A stretch of 64,000 nt of DNA from Sulfurimonas gotlandica GD1 (GTDB taxonomy: Bacteria > Campylobacterota > Campylobacteria > Campylobacterales > Sulfurimonadaceae). The notes beneath the pieces were generated by a model. The model had not been told where the DNA came from and did not search any database. It was given only the letters and a program-made list of their open reading frames with translations. The translations under genes and the position numbers were made by a program. Location: positions 310,001 through 374,000 of the forward strand of contig NZ_AFRZ01000001.1 of NCBI RefSeq assembly GCF_000242915.1. The letters are read 5' to 3'. This document shows positions 44,689 to 54,109 of this stretch, one piece after another (positions within the stretch are counted from its first letter, which is position 1; the number at the start of each line of letters is the position of its first letter).

Positions 44689-45504
44689 ATGGAAAAACTA
44701 AACTCTTCCACAAGACGATCTTTCTTGCATAAAATCATGCAGGGAATCGGATATAGCGCATTTGGAGTAATAGCATGGAGTGCCTACCTCTCTCAATCAC
44801 AAGCTAAAAGTCTGATGCTCAGACCACCTGGAGCGATTGCTGAAAAAGATTTTGTTCTAAACTGCATTCGTTGTGGAATGTGTGTTGAAGCTTGCCCATA
44901 TGATGTACTAAAACTCTCTACAATATCAGATAAAATTTCTATCGGAACTCCTTACTTTACTCCAAGAGAAGACGCATGTAGACTTTGTTCAGATGCACCA
45001 TGTACCTCAGCATGTCCAACAAATACACTTGATATAAACGTATTAACAGTTGATGATAAACTTGACATAAACAGTGCAAGAATGGGTCTTGCAACAATCA
45101 ATACTCAGACTTGCTTGGCCTACTTGGGGCTACAATGCACTATGTGTATTCGAGCCTGCCCACTTGCTGACAAAGCGATTGTACTTTTAAGTGAGCGTAA
45201 TCCTCGTACAGATATGCATGCCTTTTTAAAACCAGTCGTAGAGCCTAATTACTGTACCGGATGCGGTATGTGTGAACATGCATGTCCTACAACAGTTGCA
45301 TCTATTAAAGTTCTTCCTCTTTCCATTTCTAAAGGCGATATAGGCTCGCACTATGTTGTCGGTTGGGAAGCAAAAGATGAGGAGAGATTAGATAAGGCTG
45401 TCTCAACGGAGATAAAGGTGGAGAGAACTAAAAGAAACGAGAAGAGTGCCATTGACAACGTCAACGATGTAGATGGAATTCTAAAGGGACTTTACAATGA
45501 ATAA
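44689..45504 (+). CDS. napG: NapG-like ferredoxin-type quinol dehydrogenase subunit
   Basis: A 271-residue periplasmic iron-sulfur protein. A twin-arginine signal (STRRSFLHK) opens it. Four 4Fe-4S sites follow: CIRCGMCVEACP, CRLCSDAPCTSACP, CLAYLGLQCTMCIRACP and CTGCGMCEHACP, the MauM/NapG arrangement. With NapH it should form a menaquinol dehydrogenase that feeds electrons to a periplasmic reductase. GGAGTGCGAAA precedes the ATG. napH overlaps it by 8 bases. The usual napA upstream is not here: the gene begins 211 bases after a divergent helicase. Confidence 0.9.
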   Translation: MEKLNSSTRRSFLHKIMQGIGYSAFGVIAWSAYLSQSQAKSLMLRPPGAIAEKDFVLNCIRCGMCVEACPYDVLKLSTISDKISIGTPYFTPREDACRLCSDAPCTSACPTNTLDINVLTVDDKLDINSARMGLATINTQTCLAYLGLQCTMCIRACPLADKAIVLLSERNPRTDMHAFLKPVVEPNYCTGCGMCEHACPTTVASIKVLPLSISKGDIGSHYVVGWEAKDEERLDKAVSTEIKVERTKRNEKSAIDNVNDVDGILKGLYNE

Positions 45505-46318
45505 TATTTTATATAAAAATCGTTTCTTGATTTCAAGAAGATTTACTCAACTATTTATACTCACACTATATTTTGGTGCAAATGCTTATGGATGGAATGT
45601 AGTTACAGGTAATCTAAGCAGTTCAATAATTTTTGGAGTAATTCCTCTCTCTGAGCCATATGCAGTACTTCAAATGTTTGCGGGTGGTGCTGTTATCTCA
45701 GCTGATATTTTAATGGGTGTACTTATTGTTTTATTTGCCTATGGAGTTGTAGGCGGTCGTTTTTTCTGCTCTTGGGTATGTCCAGTTAATATCATCACTG
45801 AAACTGCGACATGGTTTAGAAAGAAGCTTGGACTAAATCAAAAAGAAAACACTCTTGTCTTTAGCCGTAACATTCGATATTGGGTTATAGCTGTTTCGTT
45901 AATCTTGTCATTTGTATTTTCAATAGCTGCCTTTGATATGATAAGTCCTATTGGTATCGCGCACAGAGGTATTATATTTGGCTTCGGTTTTGGCTGGTTT
46001 TTTCTTCTGGCTATTTTTCTTTTTGACCTTTTCTCACAAGAGTATGGATGGTGTGGTCATATCTGCCCACTTGGTGGATTTAATGCGCTTATAGGAAAAT
46101 ACTCACTTGTTAAAGTCAGTCATGACAAGGACAAATGCCTCTATTCTATGGCTTGTTTTCAAGCATGTCCAGAAGTAGAAATACTAGGAATGGTAGGAAT
46201 GACAAGCAAGCCAATTACAGGTGCAGCTTGCATAAAGTGTGGGCAATGTATTGAAGCTTGTGAGAATGACGCATTTAAAGTTTCTATAGTAGGTTTGGCT
46301 CAACAACTTAAAGGATAA
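45497..46318 (+). CDS. napH: NapH-like quinol dehydrogenase membrane subunit
   Basis: A 273-residue inner-membrane protein with four helices (about 18-36, 60-90, 128-150, 160-182). CSWVCPVN and CGHICPLGG are the C-x-x-x-C-P motifs thought to sit near the quinol site. Two C-terminal 4Fe-4S sites (CLYSMACFQACPE and CIKCGQCIEACEND) face the cytoplasm in the family. Overlap with napG by 8 bases indicates a complex. NosH in nitrous-oxide reductase clusters is closely related, so the final acceptor could differ. Confidence 0.92.
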   Translation: MNNILYKNRFLISRRFTQLFILTLYFGANAYGWNVVTGNLSSSIIFGVIPLSEPYAVLQMFAGGAVISADILMGVLIVLFAYGVVGGRFFCSWVCPVNIITETATWFRKKLGLNQKENTLVFSRNIRYWVIAVSLILSFVFSIAAFDMISPIGIAHRGIIFGFGFGWFFLLAIFLFDLFSQEYGWCGHICPLGGFNALIGKYSLVKVSHDKDKCLYSMACFQACPEVEILGMVGMTSKPITGAACIKCGQCIEACENDAFKVSIVGLAQQLKG

Positions 46319-46321
46319 ATT

Positions 46322-47269
46322 ATGAAACTCTTAATATCTCTAATACTACTACTTAGTGTAAATACTTTTGCCAAAGATATAACTCCATATAAGTATATTA
46401 AAGCCAGTGAAGCAGTATCTGATTTTGTAAAAGTTGATGACACACTTATTATAGCAACAGAAGAAGGAATCATCGATATCTATAATTTAAAAACAGACAA
46501 ACTTATTGATAAAATTGTACTAAAAAAGCATAAAAATATTCTAGGAGATGATATACGTTCCCTTGTTGTAAGTGTAGACTACATGGATGGAAAACTCATC
46601 TTTATTGTGCGGTTGCTTAACACTTTGAGAGAATTTTATATTTACGAAAATCATAAAGTAACAAAAATTCTAGATAAGTCTCATAACTTAGCACTTCAAA
46701 AAATTAAGTTTGTAGATGCAGCCACTGTAATGATGGCGACAATGGATAATGCGTTAATACTATTTGATTTAAAAACTAAAAAAACTATCTACAAGAAACA
46801 ACTAAACCTCGCGAGTTTTTCAGACTTTACATTCAGTGAAGATAAAAAGTATCTTTTTACATCTGATGAAACACCGCAAATAAGCAAGATAGAGATTAAG
46901 ACTGGGAAGATAGTAGATATATACAATAAAGCCAACAAAAGAGATATCTTTTCAATTGATTATAAAAATGGTCTGCTAATTAGTGGTGGTAAAGATAGAC
47001 GTGTAATTCTCTATAAAACACCAAAAATCTACAAGATGACTAAAGGTGAATTTTTCATCTATAGTGTAGCCCTAAATCCAGATGCAACAATGGCTGCATT
47101 TGTAAAAAATGAAGATAGTGAAATTTCTGTTATTGACACAATAACTCTAGAAGAAAAGTATGTTCTAAAAGGTCATAAACAGACTTTATTAAAGATATAT
47201 TTTAACGCCTCCGACCAGTTAATAACAGCAGATGAGGCAGATAGATTGATGTTTTGGAAACTAAAATAA
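46322..47269 (+). CDS. napL: NapL-like beta-propeller protein
   Basis: A 315-residue exported WD40-like beta-propeller. The signal peptide ends near residue 17 (NTFA). Repeats of about 40 residues include DTLIIATEEGIIDIYNLKT, TMDNALILFDLKTKK and GKDRRVILYKTPKI, with a final ADRLMFWKLK blade. Its place 3 bases after napH matches NapL of Campylobacterota nap operons, a protein of uncertain role. The name rests on context and fold. It ends the cluster; napB, napF and napD are not seen. Confidence 0.75.
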   Translation: MKLLISLILLLSVNTFAKDITPYKYIKASEAVSDFVKVDDTLIIATEEGIIDIYNLKTDKLIDKIVLKKHKNILGDDIRSLVVSVDYMDGKLIFIVRLLNTLREFYIYENHKVTKILDKSHNLALQKIKFVDAATVMMATMDNALILFDLKTKKTIYKKQLNLASFSDFTFSEDKKYLFTSDETPQISKIEIKTGKIVDIYNKANKRDIFSIDYKNGLLISGGKDRRVILYKTPKIYKMTKGEFFIYSVALNPDATMAAFVKNEDSEISVIDTITLEEKYVLKGHKQTLLKIYFNASDQLITADEADRLMFWKLK

Positions 47270-47319
47270 TTTTGTATTTAAAATGTCAGTGCTTTAAATA
47301 TATACTTATTTTTATATGT

Positions 47320-47325
47320 TATAAT
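47320..47325 (+). promoter_or_regulatory. -10 box upstream of the 47361 diguanylate cyclase
   Basis: TATAAT in ATGTTATAATTGTG, 35 bases before the ATG, in the 91-base gap after the NapL-like gene. Confidence 0.45.
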
Positions 47326-47360
47326 TGTGTATTAAGTTATATAAATTAAGGTAGCACACA

Positions 47361-48182
47361 ATGCAAGCCCAACAAGACACTCTCAAAATAATATCTAATG
47401 AAACAAAAAATTCTATTGATCAACTATCTGTAGTAACTCCAAGCATGTATGCTTCTATTTTTTCAAAATTTGCTAACAACCATAATGCGGATATAAATAA
47501 TGAAAAAGAACTTGCAAAAGAACTGATGATTATGGAGTGTTCAAACCTAACCGACCTGCAAACTCAAGCTTCCAAAAGTGCTATGCAGTTAAGTGACAGT
47601 ACTACAAAAGCTATAAATGCAATCAAAGAAAAAGATGAGAAACTACTAAATATTGTACTACAAGAAACAGAAGCTCTTCGCCGTGAAGTAGAAAAACTTA
47701 AAGAATCAGTATATAAAGACGAACTTACAAATGTACAAAACAGAAAATGGCTACGTGACAACTTCTTAAAAGAAAACTCAGATACTCTTAAAGAAGCTGG
47801 AACATTAGCTATAATTGACTTAAACTATTTTAAAATTGTAAATGATACATTTGGTCATATAATAGGGGACAAAGTTCTTATCTTCATTGCTAACCAACTT
47901 AGAAAAACAAAGTACAGTGTAGTGAGATATGGTGGTGATGAGTTTATAATTATGTTCTCAAAAAAAGTTTCTTCAGCAAAAGCTATAGCAAATTTAAATA
48001 CTATTAGAGAAGATATTATTTCAAAGAAACTAAAAGCGCAAGATGATTCATTTCATGTGAGCTTTTCATTTGGGGTTTGTGAGTATAAAGCTGGCGCAAT
48101 TTTATCAGATGTTATTGAAGATGCTGATAAACATATGTATGAAGATAAAATTGAGATCAAAAAAAGAGTTACGGGAATCTAA
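47361..48182 (+). CDS. Soluble diguanylate cyclase
   Basis: A 273-residue cytosolic protein. A helical N-terminus (1-115, with a coiled-coil LQETEALRREVEKLKESV before the catalytic domain) would promote dimerisation. The GGDEF domain (about 118-270) has the intact motif VRYGGDEFIIMF, and LAIIDLNYFKIVNDTFGH for substrate/metal. The I-site R-x-x-D before the motif reads RKTKYS, so product inhibition by the usual site is unlikely. A small unknown protein follows after 25 bases. Confidence 0.92.
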   Translation: MQAQQDTLKIISNETKNSIDQLSVVTPSMYASIFSKFANNHNADINNEKELAKELMIMECSNLTDLQTQASKSAMQLSDSTTKAINAIKEKDEKLLNIVLQETEALRREVEKLKESVYKDELTNVQNRKWLRDNFLKENSDTLKEAGTLAIIDLNYFKIVNDTFGHIIGDKVLIFIANQLRKTKYSVVRYGGDEFIIMFSKKVSSAKAIANLNTIREDIISKKLKAQDDSFHVSFSFGVCEYKAGAILSDVIEDADKHMYEDKIEIKKRVTGI

Positions 48183-48207
48183 AACTCTTTCATATAAGGG
48201 AAATTAG

Positions 48208-48639
48208 ATGTCTAAAGATGAAGATACAAAACTGTTTTTAAACACAGGACTCTCACATATTGACGTAGCTAAAGCATTAGTTGAAGATATACAGTCTTCA
48301 ATTGAGTACCTGACATACAATATTAGACGTTATAAAGTACCTGTTACATTAGTTTTATTTTACTCACAAGAAGATATATCTCAAAGCCTAGAAGATAGCA
48401 TGAGATTAACAGATGTAATTCATACTATCAAGCTCGGTGATGCTTATTTAAGCTTTGTTTTTTTACTATTTACAGAAGAAGTGGATTGCTATTCTTTTGT
48501 AAAACATGTTGAACATACTAAACTAGAAGATATTAAAAATTTCTTCTATTTTGAGAAACTCCCCCATACTGTGCACAATTATTATAATTTTATAAACTCA
48601 TACCTTTTTGAAATAGAAAAAAAAGAAACCTTTTTCTAA
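48208..48639 (+). CDS. Small protein with GGDEF-like remnant
   Basis: A 143-residue acidic cytosolic protein. Residues 40-100 (NIRRYKVPVTLVLFYSQED through KLGDAYLSFVFLLFTEEVD) resemble the RYK-x-P-x-x-x-x-x-F...L-G-G-D-E-F core of a diguanylate cyclase, with every catalytic residue lost. It follows an intact diguanylate cyclase gene by 25 bases, so a regulatory or pseudoenzyme partner is conceivable. The resemblance is by eye and weak. GGGAAATTAG precedes the ATG. Confidence 0.5.
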   Translation: MSKDEDTKLFLNTGLSHIDVAKALVEDIQSSIEYLTYNIRRYKVPVTLVLFYSQEDISQSLEDSMRLTDVIHTIKLGDAYLSFVFLLFTEEVDCYSFVKHVEHTKLEDIKNFFYFEKLPHTVHNYYNFINSYLFEIEKKETFF

Positions 48640-48662
48640 GCAAATCATCACCTCTTTTAAGA

Positions 48663-48668
48663 TATAAT
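48663..48668 (+). promoter_or_regulatory. -10 box upstream of valS
   Basis: AAGATATAATCGCG lies 35 bases before the valS ATG. The same 13-base stretch (with one change further on) recurs upstream of the SulP gene at 55222. Confidence 0.55.
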
Positions 48669-48703
48669 CGCGCAATTTTAAGCACTCTTACAAGGCGATA
48701 TAT

Positions 48704-51325
48704 ATGTCAAACGGCTATGAACCAAGCAAAATAGAAAACGAAATTTATAAAATATGTGAAGATAGAAAGTACTTCGAAGTAGATGGCAACAAAGCTATCC
48801 AAGAAGAAGGAAAAAACTTCTCTATCATGATGCCACCACCAAATGTTACAGGTCGTCTGCACATTGGTCACGCACTTACATTTACACTTCAAGATATTAT
48901 CACTAGATATAAAAGAATGGATGGTTACAAAACTCTTTGGCAACCAGGAACAGACCACGCAGGTATCGCTACTCAAAATGTTGTTGAAAAACAACTTTTA
49001 GCAGAAGGAACAACTAAAGAAGAGTTAGGTCGTGAAAAGTTTTTAGAACGTGCATGGGCTTGGAAAGAAGAGTCTGCTGGAATCATGACAGACCAACTTC
49101 GTAAAATGGGTGTAACTCCTGCATGGGAACGTGAGCGTTTTACTATGGATGCTGGACTTCAAAAATCTGTAAAAGAGGCTTTTGTTCATCTTTACAACGA
49201 AGGTCTTATCATTCGTGGAAACTATATGGTTAACTGGTGTACTCACGATGGTGCTCTTAGTGACATAGAAGTTGAACACGAAGATCATGATGGTAAATTT
49301 TACCATATCAAGTACCCTTTTGCAGATGGAAGCGGACATGTAGAAGTTGCAACAACTAGACCAGAGACATACTTTGGTGATACTGCTGTTATGGTTCACC
49401 CTGATGATGAGCGTTACAAAGACCTAATAGGCAAAAAAATCCGTCTTCCTCTACTTCACAGAGAAGTAGCTATTATCGCTGATGAACATGTTGATATGGA
49501 CTTTGGAACTGGTGTTGTAAAGGTTACTCCTGCACATGACCAGAATGACTACGAAGTTGGAAAACGTCACGACTTAGAGTTCATTACTATTTTTGATGAA
49601 AAAGGTATTTTAAACGATTACGCTGAAGAGTTTAAAGGTCTAGAGCGCATGGAAGCTCGTGACATCATAGTTAAAAGACTTGATGAAGAAGGCTTTATTG
49701 TTAAGATTGAAGACCATAAACACCAAGTAGGACACTGCTACAGATGTAAAAATATTGTTGAACCTTACATCTCGAGACAATGGTTTGTTAGAAAAGAAGT
49801 AGCCGATAAATCTATAGAGAAAACAAATGCAGGTGAAGCTAAATTCTTCCCTCCTCACTGGATAAACTCTTATAACTCCTGGATGGGTGACTTAAGAGAC
49901 TGGTGTATTTCTCGTCAGCTTTGGTGGGGACATCAGATTCCAGTATTTTACTGTGATGACTGTGACCATGAGTTTGCATCTCAAGAAGAACGTCCTGAAG
50001 CCTGTCCAAAATGTGCATCAAAAAATCTGACTCAAGATCCTGATGTTCTTGACACTTGGTTCTCTTCAGCTCTATGGCCATTCTCAACTCTAGGTTGGGG
50101 TAATGGTGATTCTGAGATGGACAAACTTTTCCAATCAGATGACATGAAAGATTTTTATCCAAATACCCTTCTAATCACTGGTTTTGACATTCTTTTCTTC
50201 TGGGTAGCTAGAATGATGATGATGGGTGAGAACTTCAATGGTAAACTTCCTTTTAACCACATTTATCTTCATGCTCTTGTTCGTGATGAAAAAGGTGAAA
50301 AAATGAGTAAGTCTAAAGGAAATGTAATCGATCCTTTAGATATGGTCAACAAATACTCTGCTGACATATTAAGATTTACTCTTGCTATCTCTGCTGCTCA
50401 AGGTCGTGACATAAGAATGAGCCAAGAGAAGCTAGAGCTAAACCGTAATTTTACGAACAAACTTTACAATGCAACTAAGTACCTACAGATGAATGTAGAC
50501 ACTTTCCCTGACATAAAAGGTTTTTGTATTGAAACTACTTTAGGTCGTTATATGGTGTCTCGTCTAAACTTAGCTACAAAAGAGGTTCGCGCAGCTCTTG
50601 ATGAGTACAAATTCAACGATGCAGCAACTGTTATGTACAGATTTCTTTGGAACGAGTTTTGTGACTGGGGTATCGAGCTTTCTAAAGCTGACAAAGGTTC
50701 TATTGTAGAACTTGGAGCTATCTTTAAAGAGGCTATGAAACTTCTTCACCCATTTATGCCGTTTATTACTGAATATCTTTACCATGAATTATCTGGAACA
50801 TCTTTAGAGACTTCCGACTCTATTATGATTTCTTCATACCCAAGTAAGACTAAGCAGAGAAAAGAAGAGAAGAAATTTGAAATCATTATGGACGCTATCG
50901 TATCCATTAGACGTGCAAAAGTTCTTGTAGATTTAGCTAATCAAAAGATTGAAAAAGCATATGTGAAAATTGATGGCATCTCAGATGCTGACAAAGAGAT
51001 GATGCTTCCATTCATTGCCAGACTAGCTAAAGTTACAGAGGTTGAATTTACTGAGATAAAAATTGATAATGCAGTAAGTGATATAGCAGATACATGTGAG
51101 ACTTTCATACCAACTGATTCTATTGATTTAAGCTCAATCATCTCTAAACTCTCCAAACAAGATGAAAAACTACAAAAAGAGATAGACAAACTTAGCGGGA
51201 TGCTAAACAATGAGAGATTTGTTGCAAATGCTCCTGAGGACGTTCTGGTTAAAAATCGTGAAGCTCTAGCAGATGCACAAACGAAGCAAGTAAAAGTACA
51301 AGAACAATTAAACTCTCTTAAATAA
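48704..51325 (+). CDS. valS: Valyl-tRNA synthetase
   Basis: An 873-residue class I aminoacyl-tRNA synthetase. HIGH motif at H53 (RLHIGHALTF), KMSKS at 533-537, an editing domain between about 190 and 340, and the MMPPPNVTG segment specific to ValRS at the N-terminus. YCDDCDHEFASQEERPEACP with following CASK is a zinc-type cysteine cluster near 425-447. The C-terminal 65 residues form the usual coiled-coil arm (LSKQDEKLQKEIDKLSGML). AAGGCGATATAT precedes the ATG. Length is normal. Confidence 0.98.
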   Translation: MSNGYEPSKIENEIYKICEDRKYFEVDGNKAIQEEGKNFSIMMPPPNVTGRLHIGHALTFTLQDIITRYKRMDGYKTLWQPGTDHAGIATQNVVEKQLLAEGTTKEELGREKFLERAWAWKEESAGIMTDQLRKMGVTPAWERERFTMDAGLQKSVKEAFVHLYNEGLIIRGNYMVNWCTHDGALSDIEVEHEDHDGKFYHIKYPFADGSGHVEVATTRPETYFGDTAVMVHPDDERYKDLIGKKIRLPLLHREVAIIADEHVDMDFGTGVVKVTPAHDQNDYEVGKRHDLEFITIFDEKGILNDYAEEFKGLERMEARDIIVKRLDEEGFIVKIEDHKHQVGHCYRCKNIVEPYISRQWFVRKEVADKSIEKTNAGEAKFFPPHWINSYNSWMGDLRDWCISRQLWWGHQIPVFYCDDCDHEFASQEERPEACPKCASKNLTQDPDVLDTWFSSALWPFSTLGWGNGDSEMDKLFQSDDMKDFYPNTLLITGFDILFFWVARMMMMGENFNGKLPFNHIYLHALVRDEKGEKMSKSKGNVIDPLDMVNKYSADILRFTLAISAAQGRDIRMSQEKLELNRNFTNKLYNATKYLQMNVDTFPDIKGFCIETTLGRYMVSRLNLATKEVRAALDEYKFNDAATVMYRFLWNEFCDWGIELSKADKGSIVELGAIFKEAMKLLHPFMPFITEYLYHELSGTSLETSDSIMISSYPSKTKQRKEEKKFEIIMDAIVSIRRAKVLVDLANQKIEKAYVKIDGISDADKEMMLPFIARLAKVTEVEFTEIKIDNAVSDIADTCETFIPTDSIDLSSIISKLSKQDEKLQKEIDKLSGMLNNERFVANAPEDVLVKNREALADAQTKQVKVQEQLNSLK

Positions 51326-51342
51326 ATTTTAGGAGAGTTTAA
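51308..51342. terminator. Hairpin at the valS stop, probably bidirectional
   Basis: TTAAACTCTC (51308-51317) and GAGAGTTTAA (51333-51342) form a perfect 10-bp stem around a 15-base AT-rich loop. It covers the valS stop and lies 4 bases from the end of the convergent lipoprotein gene, so it could end both transcripts. Confidence 0.6.
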
Positions 51343-51346
51343 AAGA

Positions 51347-51910
51347 TCAATGCGCAGTTAATCTTGAAACAATATCATTTATACTATCTGAAAACAGCTC
51401 ATTTAAAAACGGTTCTAAATCTTTAGAACTGTATGATGGTGATATCCACTTTGATGCTGAAGGTTTAAAGTTCTGAGTTACAGTCTCCGTACCTTTTTTT
51501 ATAATAACTTCTAGCTCTATCTGACCCTTTAAGTTTTTATCAAAACTTTTATCATTATGAATAAGCTCTATATTTTTTATATTTATATTCATAACTAAAT
51601 CTGCATTTACATCTGAGCTAGCTTTAAATCCAGCCATACGAAGTGCACTACTTAATCCGTCTTTATATTTTTTCTCAAAATCTTCAGTACTAAAAAGATT
51701 TGTAGTTTTTTTACCATCTTTAAGTATATAACCTATAGTTCTTTTATCATCTCTAACATCTTTTACAGACTCAATATAGACACTCTTTTTCTCTTTTGAA
51801 GTCTCTCCTGTATACTCGGTATTATACGAAGAAAGATTTATTGACTCATTTTTATAAGAACACCCACCTAAGAACACTACAACTGCTAACATATAAAATA
51901 GATTTTTCAT
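51347..51910 (-). CDS. YajG-like lipoprotein
   Basis: A 187-residue lipoprotein: signal with lipobox FLGGC (Cys17). The mature part (SVYIESVKDVRDDKRTIGYIL, then YKDGLSSALRMAGFKA and ADLVMNINIKNIELI) resembles the YajG/LPS-assembly-like group of small outer-membrane lipoproteins with two similar alpha/beta halves. No partner is adjacent. AGGAGATATAGT precedes the ATG. The family link is tentative. Confidence 0.65.
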   Translation of the reverse strand: MKNLFYMLAVVVFLGGCSYKNESINLSSYNTEYTGETSKEKKSVYIESVKDVRDDKRTIGYILKDGKKTTNLFSTEDFEKKYKDGLSSALRMAGFKASSDVNADLVMNINIKNIELIHNDKSFDKNLKGQIELEVIIKKGTETVTQNFKPSASKWISPSYSSKDLEPFLNELFSDSINDIVSRLTAH

Positions 51911-52004
51911 ACTACTATATCTCCTAATTTAAATTGGTTTAGAGTATATCACAGAATGATTTCTAAACATAAAACTATCTAAAGTAATTCTCTTACATAT
52001 TCAT

Positions 52005-52814
52005 CTACTTTTTTACTAGATGCTCTGGTTTCCCCAAGTAAAATCCTTGAGAATAGTCTATTCCCATCTCTTTTACTATAGTATGTATCTCTTGGCTATA
52101 AACAAACTCAGCAATTGTTTCTATATTTAATCGTTTAGCAAAGTCTACAATCAGTTCTGTTACTATTTTTGCACCATTATCATGGTCTATATTTTTTATG
52201 ATTGAACCATCTATTTTAATAAAATCAACATTTAGCTTCATCAAATAATCAAAATTTGAATATCCTGTACCAAAGTCATCTATAGCTATTTTACAACCTA
52301 AACTTTTTACACTATCTATAAAAGTACTGACCTCATTATAGTTCTCAATACCTTCATCTTCAACTATTTCTATTATTAGTCTTTGTCCTAGACCATCATA
52401 CTTCTCAATCTGATCTTTTAATAAGTCTACTATATCTTGATTTAAAATATCTTCTAATGTAAGGTTGATTGAAAAAAAGTCTTCTTTATCTTTAAAATAA
52501 TCAATTGATTTTTCAATTACTATTTTTGTCAGCTCAGGATAGAGTCTTGATTTTTTTGCTATTGTTAAGAATTTAAATGGAGATATAACTGTTCCATCTG
52601 TATCTATCATACGAATCAAACACTCATACTTTTTTGCGCACGTAGATGTATTACATACTATTGGCTGAGCAAACATAACTATTCTGTCATCTTCTATCGC
52701 AGCTTTTAATTTTTTAGTCCAATTTACATTGTTCTCAAGTTGCTCTTTTATCTCTATATTTTCATCAAAAAATACAAACTCTTCATTATTTAACTTAGCA
52801 TGATTAGTCGCCAT
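52005..52814 (-). pseudogene. EAL-domain fragment, C-terminal part of an interrupted gene
   Basis: A 269-codon frame with the end of a GGDEF domain (1-40, ending NNEEFVFFDENIEI) and a complete EAL phosphodiesterase domain (about 40-269). Catalytic features are intact: YECLIRM (EAL variant), INLTLED, IEIVEDEG, IAIDDFGTGYS, FIKIDGS and SQGFYLGKP. It starts 8 bases from the IS3 left end and has no ribosome site of its own, so it is read as the 3' part of the gene at 54107-55117. It might still make an active c-di-GMP phosphodiesterase if transcribed and translated from within the junction. Confidence 0.8.
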
Positions 52815-52821
52815 TTCAAAT

Positions 52822-52851
52822 TGATGTGGCTACACTTATTCATACTTAGAA
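52822..52851. repeat. IS3 left inverted repeat
   Basis: Begins TGATGTGGCTACAC; 22 of 30 positions match the complement of the right end, with mismatches at positions 8, 10, 13, 16-18 and 25-26. Confidence 0.8.
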
Positions 52852-52880
52852 ATTAAATAAGTCTAAGCTAAAATAAAAGT

Positions 52881-53195
52881 ATGAAGAGAGTAGAAAATAT
52901 GAAAAATAGTCAGTATACAAGAGAGTTTAGAGATTCAACAATACAGTTGGTGTTAAACAGTGGCGACTCAGTTCTAAAAATTGCTAAAGATTTAAATGTA
53001 AATCCTAAGACAATTTATAACTGGATGAATGAATACAAAAAGACAAACCAAGATACAACTAAACCGATAGCTCAATCTCCTAAAGAGACTTTAGAACAAG
53101 AGAATAAAAGATTAAGAAGAGAAACCAAACTCCTTAGACAAGAGCGTGATATATTAAAAAAGGCAGCAGTATACTTTGCAAAAGAAGTTCAGTAA
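52881..53195 (+). CDS. IS3 transposase OrfA
   Basis: A 104-residue DNA-binding part of the transposase. A helix-turn-helix (about 10-55: [27 protein letters not shown]) is followed by a leucine-zipper-like helix ([20 protein letters not shown]). A second ATG six codons in (52899) is possible. The slippery heptamer A-AAA-AAG at 53156-53162 lies near its end, where -1 frameshifting would join it to OrfB. Confidence 0.93.
   Translation: MKRVENMKNSQYTREFRDSTIQLVLNSGDSVLKIAKDLNVNPKTIYNWMNEYKKTNQDTTKPIAQSPKETLEQENKRLRRETKLLRQERDILKKAAVYFAKEVQ
53156..53162 (+). promoter_or_regulatory. -1 frameshift heptamer A AAA AAG
   Basis: In the OrfA frame the codons read TTA-AAA-AAG, so the heptamer is in the correct phase for -1 slippage. 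The OrfB frame is open from here through to 54070, giving the OrfAB fusion transposase. Confidence 0.85.
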
Positions 53196-53242
53196 AGTAT
53201 GCGTGGATAAAAGATAATAAAACGAGCTTCAATATAAATATA

Positions 53243-54070
53243 ATGTGTAAAATTTTAAAAGTGAATCTATCAAGCTATTATCATTGGGTTAGAACTGGCT
53301 GTGTAGTTAAAAAAGTGGATAAAAAACTTAATGAACTGATAGAAACTACTTTTATGCAGAGTAGATGTAAATACGGCACAAGACGGTTAAAGGATAAGTT
53401 AGAACGATTATATGGGCTTGTTATCTCAAGAAAAAGAATTGGTAATATTATGAAAGATTTAAATCTTATCGCCAATAAAAAGAAAAAGTTTAAAATTAGT
53501 ACAACTGATTCAAATCATAACTTACCCATTGCACCTAATCTTTTAAATAGAGATTTTTATGCATCTGCCCCTGATAAAAAATATGTTGGAGATATAACAT
53601 ATATACCAACAAGCCAAGGATGGCTTTATCTTGCAACTGTTATAGATTTATACTCAAGAAAAATTGTTGGCTGGTCAATGGATGATAATATGAAAGTTAA
53701 TTTAGTTAATGATGCTCTCATTATGGCTTTAAAGAGTAGGAAGCCACCAAAAGGCTTGATATGGCATACCGATAGAGGAAGTCAATATGCTTCATACTCT
53801 CACAAAGATTTATTAACAGAAAATGATATTATTCAAAGTATGAGTAGAAAAGGTAATTGTTGGGATAATGCGGTTGCAGAAAGCTTTTTTCACACATTAA
53901 AAACTGAACTAACACATCATGAAATTTATGAGACTAAGGCTGCTGCTAATCAATCTATATTTGAATATATAGAAGTCTATTATAATCGGCAAAGAATGCA
54001 TAGCTCAAATAATAATTATTCTCCAGTTGAGTTTGAAGAGCTAATGCTACAAAATGAAATAGCTGCTTAG
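53243..54070 (+). CDS. IS3 transposase OrfB (catalytic part)
   Basis: The catalytic half of the transposase, 275 residues from ATG 53243, but the frame is open further upstream to the slippery site, so the natural product is the OrfAB fusion. An HTH_21 region (about 15-60) is followed by the DDE integrase core: first Asp in YVGDITYIP, second in [11 protein letters not shown], Glu in [21 protein letters not shown] and the C-terminal [20 protein letters not shown] are typical of the IS3 family. No internal stop or frameshift is seen, so the element may be active. Confidence 0.94.
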   Translation: MCKILKVNLSSYYHWVRTGCVVKKVDKKLNELIETTFMQSRCKYGTRRLKDKLERLYGLVISRKRIGNIMKDLNLIANKKKKFKISTTDSNHNLPIAPNLLNRDFYASAPDKKYVGDITYIPTSQGWLYLATVIDLYSRKIVGWSMDDNMKVNLVNDALIMALKSRKPPKGLIWHTDRGSQYASYSHKDLLTENDIIQSMSRKGNCWDNAVAESFFHTLKTELTHHEIYETKAAANQSIFEYIEVYYNRQRMHSSNNNYSPVEFEELMLQNEIAA

Positions 54071-54079
54071 AATTTTATA

Positions 54080-54109
54080 TTCTTTGTATGATATAGGGTT
54101 GACACATCA
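54080..54109. repeat. IS3 right inverted repeat
   Basis: Ends GTTGACACATCA, the complement of the left end at its first seven positions, and matches it at 22 of 30 overall. Confidence 0.8.

Larger units (their letters stand above)
52822..54109 (+). mobile_element. IS3-family insertion sequence
   Basis: A complete 1288-base element with orfA and orfB in -1 frame relation, bounded by 30-base imperfect inverted repeats (22 of 30 identical, both beginning TGATGTG). The transposase reads on the + strand, opposite to the gene it interrupts. AAT flanks both ends (52819-52821 and 54110-54112), a possible 3-base target duplication. However, the two gene halves do not join without missing sequence, so the duplication may be fortuitous. 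Confidence 0.92.
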
